Below the pieces are notes generated by a model. That model had not been told where the DNA came from, ran no database searches, and saw nothing but the letters and a program-made list of their open reading frames with translations. A program made the position numbers and the translations under genes. From the NCBI GenBank assembly GCA_963422465.1, contig OY730174.1, forward strand, positions 1,984,001-2,048,000: a DNA stretch of 64,000 bases. Direction: 5' to 3'. The DNA comes from Lichina pygmaea. Its lineage: Eukaryota > Ascomycota > Lichinomycetes > Lichinales > Lichinaceae. Numbering within the stretch: position 1 is the stretch's first letter; each line of letters begins with the position of its first letter. Positions 12,814 to 24,571 of this stretch are shown in pieces.

Positions 12814-13013
12814 NNNNNNNNNNNNNNNNNNNNNNNNNNNNNNNNNNNNNNNNNNNNNNNNNNNNNNNNNNNNNNNNNNNNNNNNNNNNNNNNNNNNNNN
12901 NNNNNNNNNNNNNNNNNNNNNNNNNNNNNNNNNNNNNNNNNNNNNNNNNNNNNNNNNNNNNNNNNNNNNNNNNNNNNNNNNNNNNNNNNNNNNNNNNNNN
13001 NNNNNNNNNNNNN
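12814..13013. other. Assembly gap, exactly 200 N
   Basis: A run of 200 N, a conventional gap length, so the real distance is unknown. It lies in the 5' region of the Ras-GEF gene and may hide a first exon or the promoter. Confidence 0.99.
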
Positions 13014-13288
13014 GCTTCCCGGCCGCGCCAGGTATCGTGCGCCTCGTATGAACACCGTCCTAGATCGCCAGACGGAGCGTGCACCGGTCGACCGGTGGCA
13101 TGCCGGACGTTGCGTAGAGGGCGGATCTCGCGGTTCGAAGAGCGGTCCAGGATGGAAAGGGTCGTTGGCCTGATGCCGTAGGCCGACAGCCTGGAGCCGA
13201 CGGTGCTTTCTAGAGCGAGCAAGGTCGACCGGTTCCCGGAACGGTCCCCGTCCTCTTGTTGAGCGGAAGGGAAAGCCGGAGCTCGTCT

Positions 13289-13291
<3 letters not shown>

Positions 13292-13320
<29 letters not shown>
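13292..13320. repeat. Poly-G run, 29 bases
   Basis: Uninterrupted G run 280 bases beyond the assembly gap. Such runs often cause sequencing drop-outs, consistent with the nearby gap. Confidence 0.9.
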
Positions 13321-16300
13321 AGCGGACGAGATCGTGGCCTCGTTTCTATTTTGATGTTGTCAACCGGGGGATGTTATCGAGGCTGTCGATTGGGCGAGGA
13401 GGGGTCTGTAAAGTCAGGAATGCTGGTATCCGTCCGAGCCGCCGGGTCGCCGCATACCACCACGCAAGACCCTTCTCAAGGGACGCCGAGCCTGGATTCC
13501 TCGAGCCTGGCAGCCTGGCCAGCACCCTGCAGGACGCACCGGCACACAGCAGCGGCGGCGGCGGCGGCGGCGGCGGCGGCAGCGGCAACGCCGGTACGCT
13601 CCTGGGAACCCCCCTTCTTCGAGTGTCGACGGCGCGAGCGGACTTGGAGCGAGTCTCTGGGCACCCCACACGACGTCGGCAACGACCGCGCCCCCTTGCT
13701 GTAGTGGGACTGGATCGGTGCGAGCCCGGAGCTGGCGTCACCGCAGGGCTGCGCCGTCGTCGCAGTCGTCGTCCTCTCTCTCCCTCGGGGTGGGTCTCGT
13801 CTCGTCTGAGCGTCTGGATCTCGAGGCAGGCAAGCAGGCGCGCCGGAGAGGTTGGAGGATGAGAGAGCGAGCGAGCGAGGACGATCCGAGGAGGTCGGTC
13901 AAGAATCCGTCCCGGGTATCCTTCCAAGCCTGGCGTTTCGGTCAACGACCCGGTCGAGAATAGAATCCGGTCGACCCGTCGACCGGTCGGAGATAGCTCG
14001 AGATAGCTCGAGATAGCTCGAGAGAATCCGAGACGACGGAAGCAAGCAGGCAAGCAAGCGAGCAAGGGCAGCGTTCCCTTGGCCGAACCCGAACCCGAAC
14101 CGTACTCGACGAAGGCAGCTAAAAGCCGGACGGGGCGCAACGTCGTAGCGATGAAGTCAAGTGCTGCGTGTCGAGGGGCGAACGTGCTCCACGAGCCTTT
14201 AGCGCGTATTCACGAGGCGAAGGAGAGACGACTCGAGCCGAAGACGACGACCGGCGACCAGCTTCCTGGTCGTTCTCGTGCTTGGCCCTGGACGAGGAGA
14301 CGGAGAGGGGCGCACAAGCGGGAAAGGAGGACGAGCGGCGATCGAGGACGACCTTAAACCGAGACCTTTTTGTTCTTTCTTCCTGCTCCCGCTCCTCCTC
14401 TTCCTCTTCTCCCTACCGGGGTGGCGCACGTACCGTACCGTAGGTACGTAACGTACTTTTGCTAGGGGTGCAGAACGGCCGGTGTGGCTGGGCCCTTGAC
14501 CGGCTGGTGTTGCTTCTGCTGGCGGCGGCGGTGGTGGTGGTGGTGGTGGTGGTGGTGGTGGTGGTGTGGGGGGCCGGTGTCGGTGGTCGCGGATCGCGGG
14601 AGCTGTACGGTAGATCAAGAACCGTCATGCGCGAGGGCCGAGCCTGACGTCGGAGCAAGTGTCCAAAACAGCGTCGACGGCGTGGTAGGTTTGTCTGGAA
14701 GGACCGACGGAGGAGGACGAGTGCCGACAACGGTCGTTCCGGGTGTGGCGGTCCTTCTTGCTCCTTCTCGTTGCTCGTGGCCGTTGTCGTCGTTGTCGTC
14801 GATGCCGTCCCTCCGTCGCGCCTTCCTCCTCGGGCCGTCTCTCCCTTGCCTGGCCGATTTTCCGTTCCTATCCTCGGCTCTTCCGTATCAGGACGCGGAA
14901 GGAGACATCGTCGTCCCTACCAGGCGCACGCGCACAGCTCGTCCTTCTCGCCCTCCTCTCCTTCGTCCCTCCAGGGCTGGCGCCGCGTCTCCCATCGGCC
15001 GAGGAGCATGATCCGCAACAAGCGCGGCACTTTTCGTCCCCACTTTCCCCCCCACTCTCCTCCCCTCTCCTTCCTTTTTCCCGCCTTCCCGTCGTGGCCC
15101 TTCACTTTTGCGATGCCATCCCGGGCCCGCCACCTGTCCTGTCCGGTCTCTCTGGTTCGCCTCCGCTTCCCCGTTGGCCTGGCCGTGCCGAGAGGTCTTG
15201 GACGCTCGAAGCAATGCGTCGCAGTAGCACTAGCGGTAGATGGAGTACGGAAGTACCGTCCGTACGTACGTACGTACGTACGTAGAGTATGCATGTACGC
15301 ACGTCCTAGGTCCGTATGCGCTTCAAAGGACTCTCGCCAAACGGGTCAGTCGTCGACGGCACTGCTGCGGCTAGCGTGTTCATACTCACCTGTCGTGCCT
15401 GTGTGGCCTCCGCACAGGCTTCCTCGGCTCTCTTCGCGATCTTTCAATCTCGGTCCTCGACTGTCGTCGCACCGGATGCTCGTCCCGTCTTTCTTTTTCT
15501 GCCCGGTCTGTCTCTTCCTTCTGTCTTTCCTCTCGGTCGATGTGGTCGTGGTGGTGGGCCGGTCCTGGCATCGATTCGTCCGGCTTCCACGTGATGCTTC
15601 GTCGACGGTCGACTCTATCGTCGGGGCGGGCTGTCAGGATCCGGACTGCGGGTAGTAGACCCGATGCTCGGCACTTTCATCTCACGGTACTGTCGCGTCC
15701 GTCGGCCGGGACGACGGCCAATTCAGGAGCCGTGATTGTCGATGGACCTGGACCCGGCCGGGGACGTCAGAAGCCAGCGCGCGGCGGGCGTTGCCTGAGG
15801 ATCGGACTTTTGTCCGGCGCTCCAATCACGCACGGCAATCCTCAAAAGTCTCGGCCCCAGCAGACGTCGTGAGCTTGCGATGTCATCTCCACCGGTGCGG
15901 CCGTGATTGGGCGGGCCCGTGAGCGGCGGCCGCGGCTGGAGATTCGTTATCGTTTTCGGATTTGTTCTCGTGACTTTGGACAAAGCTTGGCCGATCCCGC
16001 CATCGACCTCGGGTTGGCGAGAAGCAATTTCAAATGTCGCAAAGCGTATGTTTAAACGACGACGTCTCCTGTCGTCCACGGTAATCGGCCGGCGCCACCG
16101 GGATGTTCGCGCCGGCTCAGCTAAATTCCGAACTCGAATTGGTTTCCTGCCGGCAGAGAAGGCCGTGTGGCGGGACGTAAGTACCGTCGCGGTATCTCCT
16201 TCGCCATTGGCTTCTTTGACGTGCCGAGTCTTTGGCGTCGCGGTACTCGAGGATACGGGCGGCCACCATCCCTGGTCCCGGCCGACGACAGGGCGGCGTC

Positions 16301-16965
16301 GGCCGCGGTCCCTGGTGCTAGGGCACATGGGCCCTGGATGGGAGCTTGCTTGCCCCCTGCGCTTGGGGCCTCTCGAGGGCATCGTTGGACGTACGAGTAC
16401 GGGGAAGGCCTACCGCCGGACAACGCTAGCTCGTTGCGATGAGAATGACGTCAGAGTGCTTATCATCCCTATGCTTGTGCTTGCGATCCGCTTCGGACCG
16501 TCCGAGGCCAGCTGCTTGCGACTTCGTACGTACTGTGCGTACGTAAGTACGTACGCACAGCATCCCCGTTCATGCTGTACCGGTGAGCAGCTCGTCCGGC
16601 TACCAAGCCATATTTGCCGTGTTCGATGGAAGGTTACGTGTTGCATGATCAACGCAGCTCCCAACCTAGTCACGGACGCGATATCCAGCTGCATCTTCCG
16701 GGGGATCGGCGTTTGTTTCACTCCCTGCTGGAGCGAGTACGAGAAGTCGTTCGTCGTCGATAGGGTCCGGCTTCGACGCCGGACCGCGCCCAAGCCGACC
16801 GCTTCCGCCTTCCCCGTCCCTCTTGGTCGGGCGGCGACGGCCCGGCCGTCTCGTCCGACGATGTGGATCGGCCCTGGCTCGCTTGGCGATATCCAAGCCT
16901 TTCCTTGCTTCTTCTGCTCTCCTGCAAGCTGTGTCCTTGGGAGCGCTTGGGGACTGTGCGGAGGA

Positions 16966-16998
16966 CTTCGTACGGTACGGACATAGCACCGTACGAAG
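16966..16998. repeat. Short perfect hairpin built of GTAC motif
   Basis: Arms CTTCGTACGGT (16966-16976) and ACCGTACGAAG (16988-16998) are exact reverse complements around an 11-base loop. It belongs to the GTAC-rich intergenic motif family described under findings. Confidence 0.75.
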
Positions 16999-18516
16999 GT
17001 GCCGTACTCGGATCATGACTCTGGAGAGCGCAGGGTCGAGGATGACGAAGCATGGCATCCAGGACGAGGTCAGCATGGTCGAGGTCTTGGGCCAACCTTG
17101 TCTTGCCGGTACGACGGCCGCTCGCGTCGCAGCCAACCGAGAGGCGAAGACCGGTTGACGGGAACGCATGACAGGACAGCGACGACACCGAGACCCGGTC
17201 GAGGAGTCCAATCCGGCTCGTTGGCCCCTGCGGCGGAGGCGCAAGGATGGAAGCTCGACGTTGCATCGGCCTGATCCGCATCCGGCCCAGAAGCAGCATG
17301 TCCGAATCACGCTATATACCGTAGGGGTGAGGTCGTCACGTCCGGTCCACTTGGATATGCTGGCTCGTACGTACGGAGGTACAGTACGTTCGCACGATAG
17401 CTCAGGACTACAAGATCGATGGCCCTTCAGACTCGTCTACGACGTCTTGCCGCCGCACGCCGTGGTCTGCAGTCGATCGCGTCCGAAACCGCTTTCCAAC
17501 GTCGTACACCGCGGGCCGCGCGGGTCGCTGGGCCATCCCGTCGGCCACAAAGGGTCCGCGGCTCGTCCGGCAGACGAACGGTCTTCCCCCGCGCCGAGCA
17601 GCTCGAGACCCCGTCCAGGACGAGGAGGCAGGTGGCTGGTGAGGCTGGGCCTTGCGATCACGTGATCGGCCTTCGATGCAGTGCTCCTGCAACGTTGGAC
17701 GAGAGGGGCAACGGACGGGTCCGGGCGATTGCAGGACCGCTGCAGAGGGTCGTCGACAGCATGCGCACTGGCTCGACCACCTCCTTTGGGTTGCAAGGCA
17801 TCCGAACCGGTGACATCTCGCAGGTGCTGTGACGACCTCTGCAGCGGAGTCGGACGGCGCCGCAAAGACCCCCACATCGCAACGGGCCTGCCAATCTGCC
17901 TGCTGCGGCCGAGCGAGAGAGATCGATGAGGACGACTGCTCGGCCGTCCTCCCAGACGTGGGTCGGAGCAGACGAGCGCAGCAGCACCGTCGCCGTCGGT
18001 CGCGACGGCGTCTACAGCTCGGACGGATCAGACCTTCCGCGCCCTAACGAGATCGCCGCATCGCATCGGCGTGTCGGCGCACCAACACGCTCCCCCGCCT
18101 CGCGCACCTGCCTACCGTACGACAGGAACATCTGGGAGGCGATGTGCATTGCTTGTGCGATGAGCTTGTCCAGTGTGTCGACCGCTCGTCCGTCAACAGA
18201 ATCAGCACTTTTTCTTCTGACCTCCCAGGTAGAAAAGATCTGGAAAGAACCGGTGTCCAACTGCTGTTCGCACCGAACCCTTCTCCACCTCAGTCCTCAA
18301 AGTTCTCATTTGAGTATTTGCTAGGATGAGTTCGACGTCGAGATCCACGTCGAACCATCGATTTGAGATACTTGTGGATTCTAACCCAGAGGTTTGATGA
18401 GTACACCAACTCTCAGCGAGCTAGTATCAGATATTAGCTTGGAGCCCGCTGTCGGACGCCGAGAATGGATTCGAAGTCGGGCCAGGAGTGGAATCAGAAA
18501 GAGTCTACAGTTTAAG

Positions 18517-18552
18517 GATTGTATTGTATTGAGATCCTACACCATTCTCGGG
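18517..18552 (-). repeat. Relic of a LINE-type 3' tail, reverse orientation
   Basis: On the minus strand it reads GAGAATGGTGTAGGATCTC, then an AATAC-type pentamer tail. The same layout (GAATGGAGTAGGA, then AATACAATAC) is found on the plus strand at 24533-24571 and, without the tail, near 44730. This matches the short 3' tails of non-LTR retrotransposons. Confidence 0.4.
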
Positions 18553-19491
18553 TCTGTCCGAGGATGGCCTCTTTGTTGACGGGGCGCTCCCGGTTGATGG
18601 CGCCGTCGTTGTTACCCGTTGCCGTTGATCCAAGAGACTCTCAATTCCGTCAGCAAAGGGTGAAGTTGTAGTGGTTTAAAATTGGTGGCTATCAACAAAT
18701 TTACTAGCAACCGGTTGACGTACAGTACGAGTACGTAACAGGTCTCTCGACGGAGAAGCCATCAATCTGCTCAAGACCGGATGTGTGACAGATCACATTC
18801 ACTCGTCGAACGCGCGCCGTGAGATACTGTACCGCACGTACGTACGTACCCTCCGAGTGACGGCGCTCGAACGGCATCGGCGCCCGACGGCATGCTCGGG
18901 CCCGGAACGAAAATCGCCTGCGACTGCCCCCTGTGGCGCTCTGGGCACTTACAGTACGCAGGCACGGGCAAGTCAGGTCTGACGCGGTCGGAAAGCGACT
19001 GCGACTTCCGATCAGGTGTGGCTGCGCACCCCCCCCCGATGGCGTCAAGCCCCTTGACTACCGACGTTGTCCTCGACCCGTCCCACGAGACCGACCAGGC
19101 TCAGCAGGCCTCGGCGGGGAAGGGAGGCAGGTCTGGGAGGTCCGGCGCCAGGTAAAGTCCGAAAGCGCCCAGGGGCCGTTGCGTCGTCGGGCCCGGTCCG
19201 ACGTGCCCGATGCTGTTATCGCCGTCACACGACGTCGTCGGCTCTGATATCGTGTGCTGGGCTTTCTGACTGCCGGACTCGGTACAGGTTATCTGTACGT
19301 AAGTACGGAAGCGCTCGCTTGCGTCGTTGTTCCCCGTTCAAGCGCGAGTCGGACCTGATCACCTGCTGAAGCGGAATTCCCATCTCGGTTGCCTCAACTA
19401 GCCCTACGATGTATGTCTGACAAGGGGCACTAGGCCTGTTTTTCCCAACATCTGTTCCTCGCCTGTCGACCTTGCACCTTCGTGAGGGTGG

Positions 19492-19514
19492 CCCCCCCCC
19501 CCCCCCCCCCCCCC
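19492..19514. repeat. Poly-C run, 23 bases
   Basis: Uninterrupted C run in the gene-poor block. Confidence 0.9.
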
Positions 19515-20044
19515 TGTCAAGGTGGAGCCGATTGATAAAGGATGGACTTGCATATGCACACTACAGTATCTTAGGTTTTTCTCTCTCGCGAACAAGGCCC
19601 ATCCTTGCTCCCCCCCCACTTCGATACGAGGTATCCTCGTACCTAGGTACCGGTAGCGCCGAGCCTATGTACTTCTCGTACTGGGTCCACGTACGGAGCG
19701 CACAGAGTACGGCGTGTGTACGGAAGTACGTACGTACGAGCGACTCGCCTTTCCGTCGATCGAGCGATTGATAGGTCGAGATCCGAGTCCTAGGGCCCAG
19801 AGGGCCAGAGGGGGCTGGCCGAGGGGCCTTGGCGCTGTCTTGACAGGCATAACCAGCCCCAGACTTACTCGTACAGCACTGTGCCCAGCCGCGTACAGTA
19901 CAGTACGTACAGTACCGTACGACGTCTACAGCGTCAAGCAAGATACAAGCGAAAAAGTTGATTGCAGAGCGCCACTGTCAAAACTCTCGAGACATCTACG
20001 GTGGACGCTTGCATTCGTACGATACGTACATACGTACGTACGTA

Positions 20045-21041
20045 CCCGTGCCGAGGAGGTACTCCCGTACCGCCCACTCTCTCGCAAGCTCGGTCGGGAC
20101 AGCTTTACTTCGTAAAGGTGTCCATCGCCGGGACGCGACAGATCACCGGGACACGACAAAAACATCACGATCAAGTCCGCAGTCCTATAAGTCCGCAACA
20201 CCACAACCAAATCAAAAAGCAAGTGGCTTATCTGAATCGCCTACTTCTCTAGTGTAATCTGTGAGATTTTAGAAGTCTACTGATTTCTGTAGCGTCGCCG
20301 AGAAACCACCACGGCTGCTAGACCAAAAACAGACCCTCGACAACGAACACTTCAAACACCTATAAGTTTGTAGAACAATGACCAAATGGTAATTATCATT
20401 GGCCCATCTGATTCTAGACCACTTCATCCATTGGACGGTAGCTTGCCATGTTGCTCGGAGCATTGTGGTGTTGGTGGATCGTGGTTGCGATTGCAAAACC
20501 TGCTGTCGTGGCTTTGCCTTGTGTCGCTTTGGCTTCCCTTGCCCGAGCACGCTCTTCATCCTTTTGTTGTTTCTCCGTGATAGCCCAAGCTTCAAGCATG
20601 ATCCACCAACACCACAATGCTCTGAAAAAGATGACAAGCTACCATCTGATGGATGAAGTGGTCTAGAATCAGATGGGCAAATAATAATCACTCTTTGGTT
20701 GTTGTTCTACAAAGTTATAGGTGTTTGAAATACCATCTGTCAAGGGTCTGTTATCAGTCTCGCAACTACCGGTATAGTAGATTCTCAGCAATGCTATAAA
20801 ATTGAGTGGACTTCTCCAACTTCAGAGATTATACTACAGAAGTAGGGGAATCTAATGAGCCACTTACTTTTCAATTTGGTTGTGGTGTTGTGGAGTTGTA
20901 GGACTGCGGACTTGATCATGATGTTTTTGTCGTGTCCCGGTGATCTGTCGCGTCCCGGCGATGGACACCTTTACGAAGTAAAGCTGTCCCGACCGAGCTC
21001 GCGAGAGAGTGGGCGGTACGGGAGTACCTCCTCGGCACGGG
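20045..21041. mobile_element. 1-kb foldback element: almost a single long inverted repeat
   Basis: The left half (20045 to about 20480) is matched in reverse complement by the right half (about 20595 to 21041). The ends CCCGTGCCGAGGAGG / CCTCCTCGGCACGGG are exact, as are many inner blocks, for example CCCATCTGATTCTAGACCAC at 20402 and its complement near 20657. Arms of roughly 435-450 bp carry scattered mismatches and small indels, around a loop of about 110 bp. No transposase is coded. It resembles a foldback or MITE-like element; a transcript would form a very long hairpin. I could not settle a target-site duplication because both flanks are GTAC-rich. Confidence 0.75.
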
Positions 21042-21939
21042 CAACGTAAATGTGCGACTCGGACTTCGGTGTGACGACCCCCTGTTGGCATCAACGGCGC
21101 GCCTGGCAGCATGCCTACATCGAAAGTCTTATCAGCTCGTCCAATCGTTCTTCTTGGCCGATCGAGTCCCGAGCCTGGCCTGGCTGTCGCCCAAACCATC
21201 GAGAGCATCTTTGGGGACTGCCGGTACCGGTAGATCTGCCGTGCCTGCGCAGCGATCTGTCCAAAGTCGGTGGTTTGGCTTACTAAGCGGTGTTCGCTTG
21301 ATGTTATTTCTGCTATGGTAGGTGTACGGCGACTTACGTACTGTGCCTTACCACCGTTACGTACGTACGGTAAACGTACGGTGAAGAGGACACAGTACGC
21401 GTACGTTACGTTACGTACGCGATCAAGTCCGTGGCGAAGATATGAGGACATCTTACCTCACGGCTCCACGCGGACTCGCCAGTGCCAGTCCCCTTTGTCC
21501 TAGCTTTTAGGACCGGTCTCTCGGTGGGCCAAGGTGTGTTAGGGATGTCTTGTTAGGTACGGTATCTCTTGATAGGCAGCGCGAGCTAGGCTGGCACGAG
21601 CTGAGCCGAGCTGGGCTGGGCTGGGCTGCCTGGGGCTGGCGCGAGCTAGGCAAGGCTTGATGATACCGGTATGTCTGGATGCCACGCGAATTGAGACAAA
21701 GAGCATGCGATGAGCATGGCGAGATTTGATCTTTCGTCTTTGATCTGTGTGTGCGGCCTGGGAAGGCTGGGCAACCGGGGCAGCCTGGGCTGCTTGGAAT
21801 GCCTGGGATGCCTGGGATGCTTGGTTTGCCTGGAGTGCCCCTGTGATATCTCGGCTTCGACGGCTGTCTGTCCGAGGCCCCCGAGCCGGAGCGGCTGTCC
21901 ATCTCCCGCGACGCCCCACGACGCTCCACGACGCTCCGC

Positions 21940-22011
21940 GAGATACAGCTGTCCGAGACCCACGAGATACCGCCGTTCGAGACCCACGAGATACACTTGT
22001 CCGAGACCCAC
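21940..22011. repeat. 24-bp minisatellite, three units
   Basis: Three head-to-tail units of the form GAGATACAGCTGTCCGAGAC plus CCAC, preceded by an 11-bp CGACGCTCCAC repeat and by CTGGGATGC repeats at 21790-21835. Confidence 0.85.
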
Positions 22012-22612
22012 GAGGGACACGAGGAGCTACGAGGAGCCACAGTACGACGGACTACGGCACGGCCACTTCTCGTCCTTTTTTTTAGAGCAAGCTGGAACAG
22101 GACGGACTGTGCTTACGGTACGGTACGTACTGTATATACGGTGTGTAAAGATAGTCGTAGTACGAGCGTTCGAGCGTACTCGTACTGTAATTGATGGCTG
22201 GAGAACCTACCGGTACGTATGTACCTCGTACGGTAAGTACGACCAACACCCGGAGCCCTCCCTGCCGTGCTCACATTCTCGGGAGACTTTGCCCGGTAGG
22301 GCAGTCACGTGTGCCTGGATGGCAGCACTGGAACCAGATGGCAGCTCTGGCTCTACGTAAGTACTGTAGATGGAATACATGTTACAGTGGGGCACATGGC
22401 ATGATATCCCAACCGACAGCTTAGTCATCGGCCTCTTGTTCCTTGCGGTGCAGCACGAGGTACTAGATCACGCACATCCTGTACAAGGATGGGCGTGATT
22501 CAAGTAGGAGCCTGTTCCTTGGATCAACCATCTCACGTCAAGGATCTTGGGGGCTCTGCTGTGCTATATCAGGATCATTTGAGTCTTTATTACGTAGTCA
22601 GGCGCTCGAGAC

Positions 22613-22708
22613 AGTCGGTCAGTCGGTCAGTCGGTCATTCGGTCGGTCGGTCAGTCGATCAGTCGATCGGTCGATCGGTCGATCGGTCGATCAGTCGGTC
22701 AGTCGGTC
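22613..22708. repeat. Tetranucleotide repeat (GTCA/GTCG/GATC)
   Basis: About 24 consecutive 4-bp units varying between AGTC, GGTC and GATC. The period is four, so it cannot be a coding repeat. Confidence 0.9.
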
Positions 22709-23761
22709 ACGAGAGCCCCGTGTTATCGTCGGAGAACGGAACCCTCGCGAGAGAATTTGAATCGATCGCTGTGAGAGTGCCCGGATCATGGCGACGAGCC
22801 CAAAGAGAAGATCGGGCGGACACGAAGAAGATGTGATGCGTCGCTCGATCTTGTACCGGGGAAGCTCTCTCGGTCGAGAGGATATTCTCTTACGGCAAGG
22901 ATCCATCTTTCGGTACGATCTTTTTTTCCAGGAGGATGCTCGTCTCCAGGGTCGATATAGCCAGACGATCCCGTCTCTCATCGCTTCCTCCGTTCTTTGT
23001 GGGAGGGGTCCTTCAGACACTTGCTCGGTCTCAAAGTAGACGCGTGTGGTCGTGGTGTAATTGGTCTTGATGCGGACTTGGTGCTGGCTGGAGCCGACCG
23101 GGCCTGAGCGGGACCCCCTTGTCGTCGAGGACGTTGTCGGCGGCACGGGGAGTCGGCCCTCACTCCAAGGCGTCGAGTGATCACGACAGGTATGGACTCC
23201 CATCTGTCGTCTTGCCACCGTACGGGACAGGGATTATGTGAGACTCCTCGTAGTCGTGTGCAAGATACCTAGCTGGAGACTCCAGTCTTGCTGCTTCGGA
23301 TTGCCTGAGGATACCGCTGTGGTGACGAGGTCTCTTGCTCAAGCCTGCCACACCTGCATAGGCAGACGGATGCCGACGCTCAAACCAAACAGTATATCGA
23401 CGAAAATCTGCAGGGCTGTAGTGGAAGTTGGTCGTAAAGTGTGGTATCGATTGTGTGACGATGAGCTATGGCTCAGCCAACAGGCTATCTATAGGGGGAT
23501 GCAAATCACATCCCCGTAGACATGTCGCCATGATTCCGGCAGATTATATCAATGACATCTTTTTTTCCCCTACATAAGTACAGCCTCGTGCTTCTCTTAA
23601 CCTCTCCCCCTATCCTCTATGATTCCTGATTCCGCCAAAACCTCCAAGGCTCCCTCTCGGGACTGTGCGGCGCGCTTGTCGGCACCCAAATGTCGTCTCG
23701 CTGCCTTTGGGCTGTGAGGTGTTGGACGTGTTGCCCCTCCCCTTTGGACTGCCCGGCGCGG

Positions 23762-24331
23762 TCACAATTCACTAGGCCTCGTGGTGTTGTTGTTTGTGAT
23801 GTTTTGAGGTCTAGCCTTCCGATCAAGAAGAAGCGTCTCTGCTATTTCAAAGTGACGACCCTTCTCATCAAGCTGCTTGGTCGAAGCAGCGACCTTGTGC
23901 CGTAAGCCATCAGCCCTGGTACTGGCCGTCTCGCTCGCTGCGGAATGTGGCTGCCTAGGATCTGGCCGTGTCACAGCTATCCCAGACCTTGGTCATCTTG
24001 GTCTCCACCATGTTCAGCTGTTGGCGGGACTTGTCGTGCTCTTTTGTCACATCAGCCAATTTGATTTGCTTCTCGCGGGCTTTCCAGCGGAGGCCCACCG
24101 GCACGGCTTGTCTGTCTGGTCCAAGACACATTGCCTCCAAGATCTTCCAGATTTGCTCGTTGGAGTATGGGTAGTCTGGATTCCTAACCAGCAAAGAATG
24201 TTAGCAGTATTTCTTTCATCTGATAGGCACACACGCCTCACTAGGGAGTGGTGATTTCTGCGACAGACAGAACAACGACTATTGACCAGCATGTAGCTAA
24301 TCTTTTGACTGCGTGGGTCCCGGCTCAACAT
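23762..24331 (-). pseudogene. Possible decayed coding remnant, unidentified
   Basis: On the minus strand a stretch reads like protein: SYMLVNSRCSVCRRNHHSL (CxxC motif), a perfect-looking 58-nt intron (GTGAGG, GCTAAC branch site, TTAG), then NPDYPYSNEQIWKILEAMCL and a Lys/Glu/Gln-rich helical segment (about 23962-24190), then a frame change into a second helical segment (23762-23970). The frames do not join through the intron without a stop, so this is either broken or partly misread. No family was recognised. Confidence 0.3.
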
Positions 24332-24504
24332 CGTCCTGTTGTCTACCTGGACTGATGACCGGCTCTAGTTTGGCTGCTGGTCAGCCACCTACATGTTTCC
24401 AGCTGCTTGATAGAAGGGCGCCCGCCAAGAGGTTGCAGGATGGGGTTTTGGTCACAAGGCCTGGGAGCACCTGGCCTGGAGAATTCCTTGTCATCTTGTA
24501 TATT

Positions 24505-24571
24505 CCCAGCATGGTCTAGCTTAGCTAGTCTTCGAATGGAGTAGGACTTGAATACAATACAATGCCTATAG
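24505..24571 (+). repeat. Relic of a LINE-type 3' end with pentamer tail
   Basis: The block from GCATGGTCTAGCTTAGCTAG to GAATGGAGTAGGA is very similar to the one at about 44706-44742, which follows a recognisable LINE coding fragment; here it ends in an AATACAATACAAT tail. Confidence 0.4.

Noticed and set aside
13346-14140. Minus-strand frame of 264 codons upstream of the Ras-GEF gene
   Set aside because: Pro-run from a CGG repeat and low-complexity composition; more likely 5' region of the Ras-GEF gene.
14743-15655. Overlapping plus-strand frames of 180 and 294 codons
   Set aside because: Arg/Ser/Pro-rich, contain GTACGTAC repeats, no start context or domain.
15907-16986. Plus-strand frame of 359 codons in the gene-poor block
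   Set aside because: No recognisable motif, runs through GTAC motifs, competing frames on the minus strand; chance openness in GC-rich DNA.
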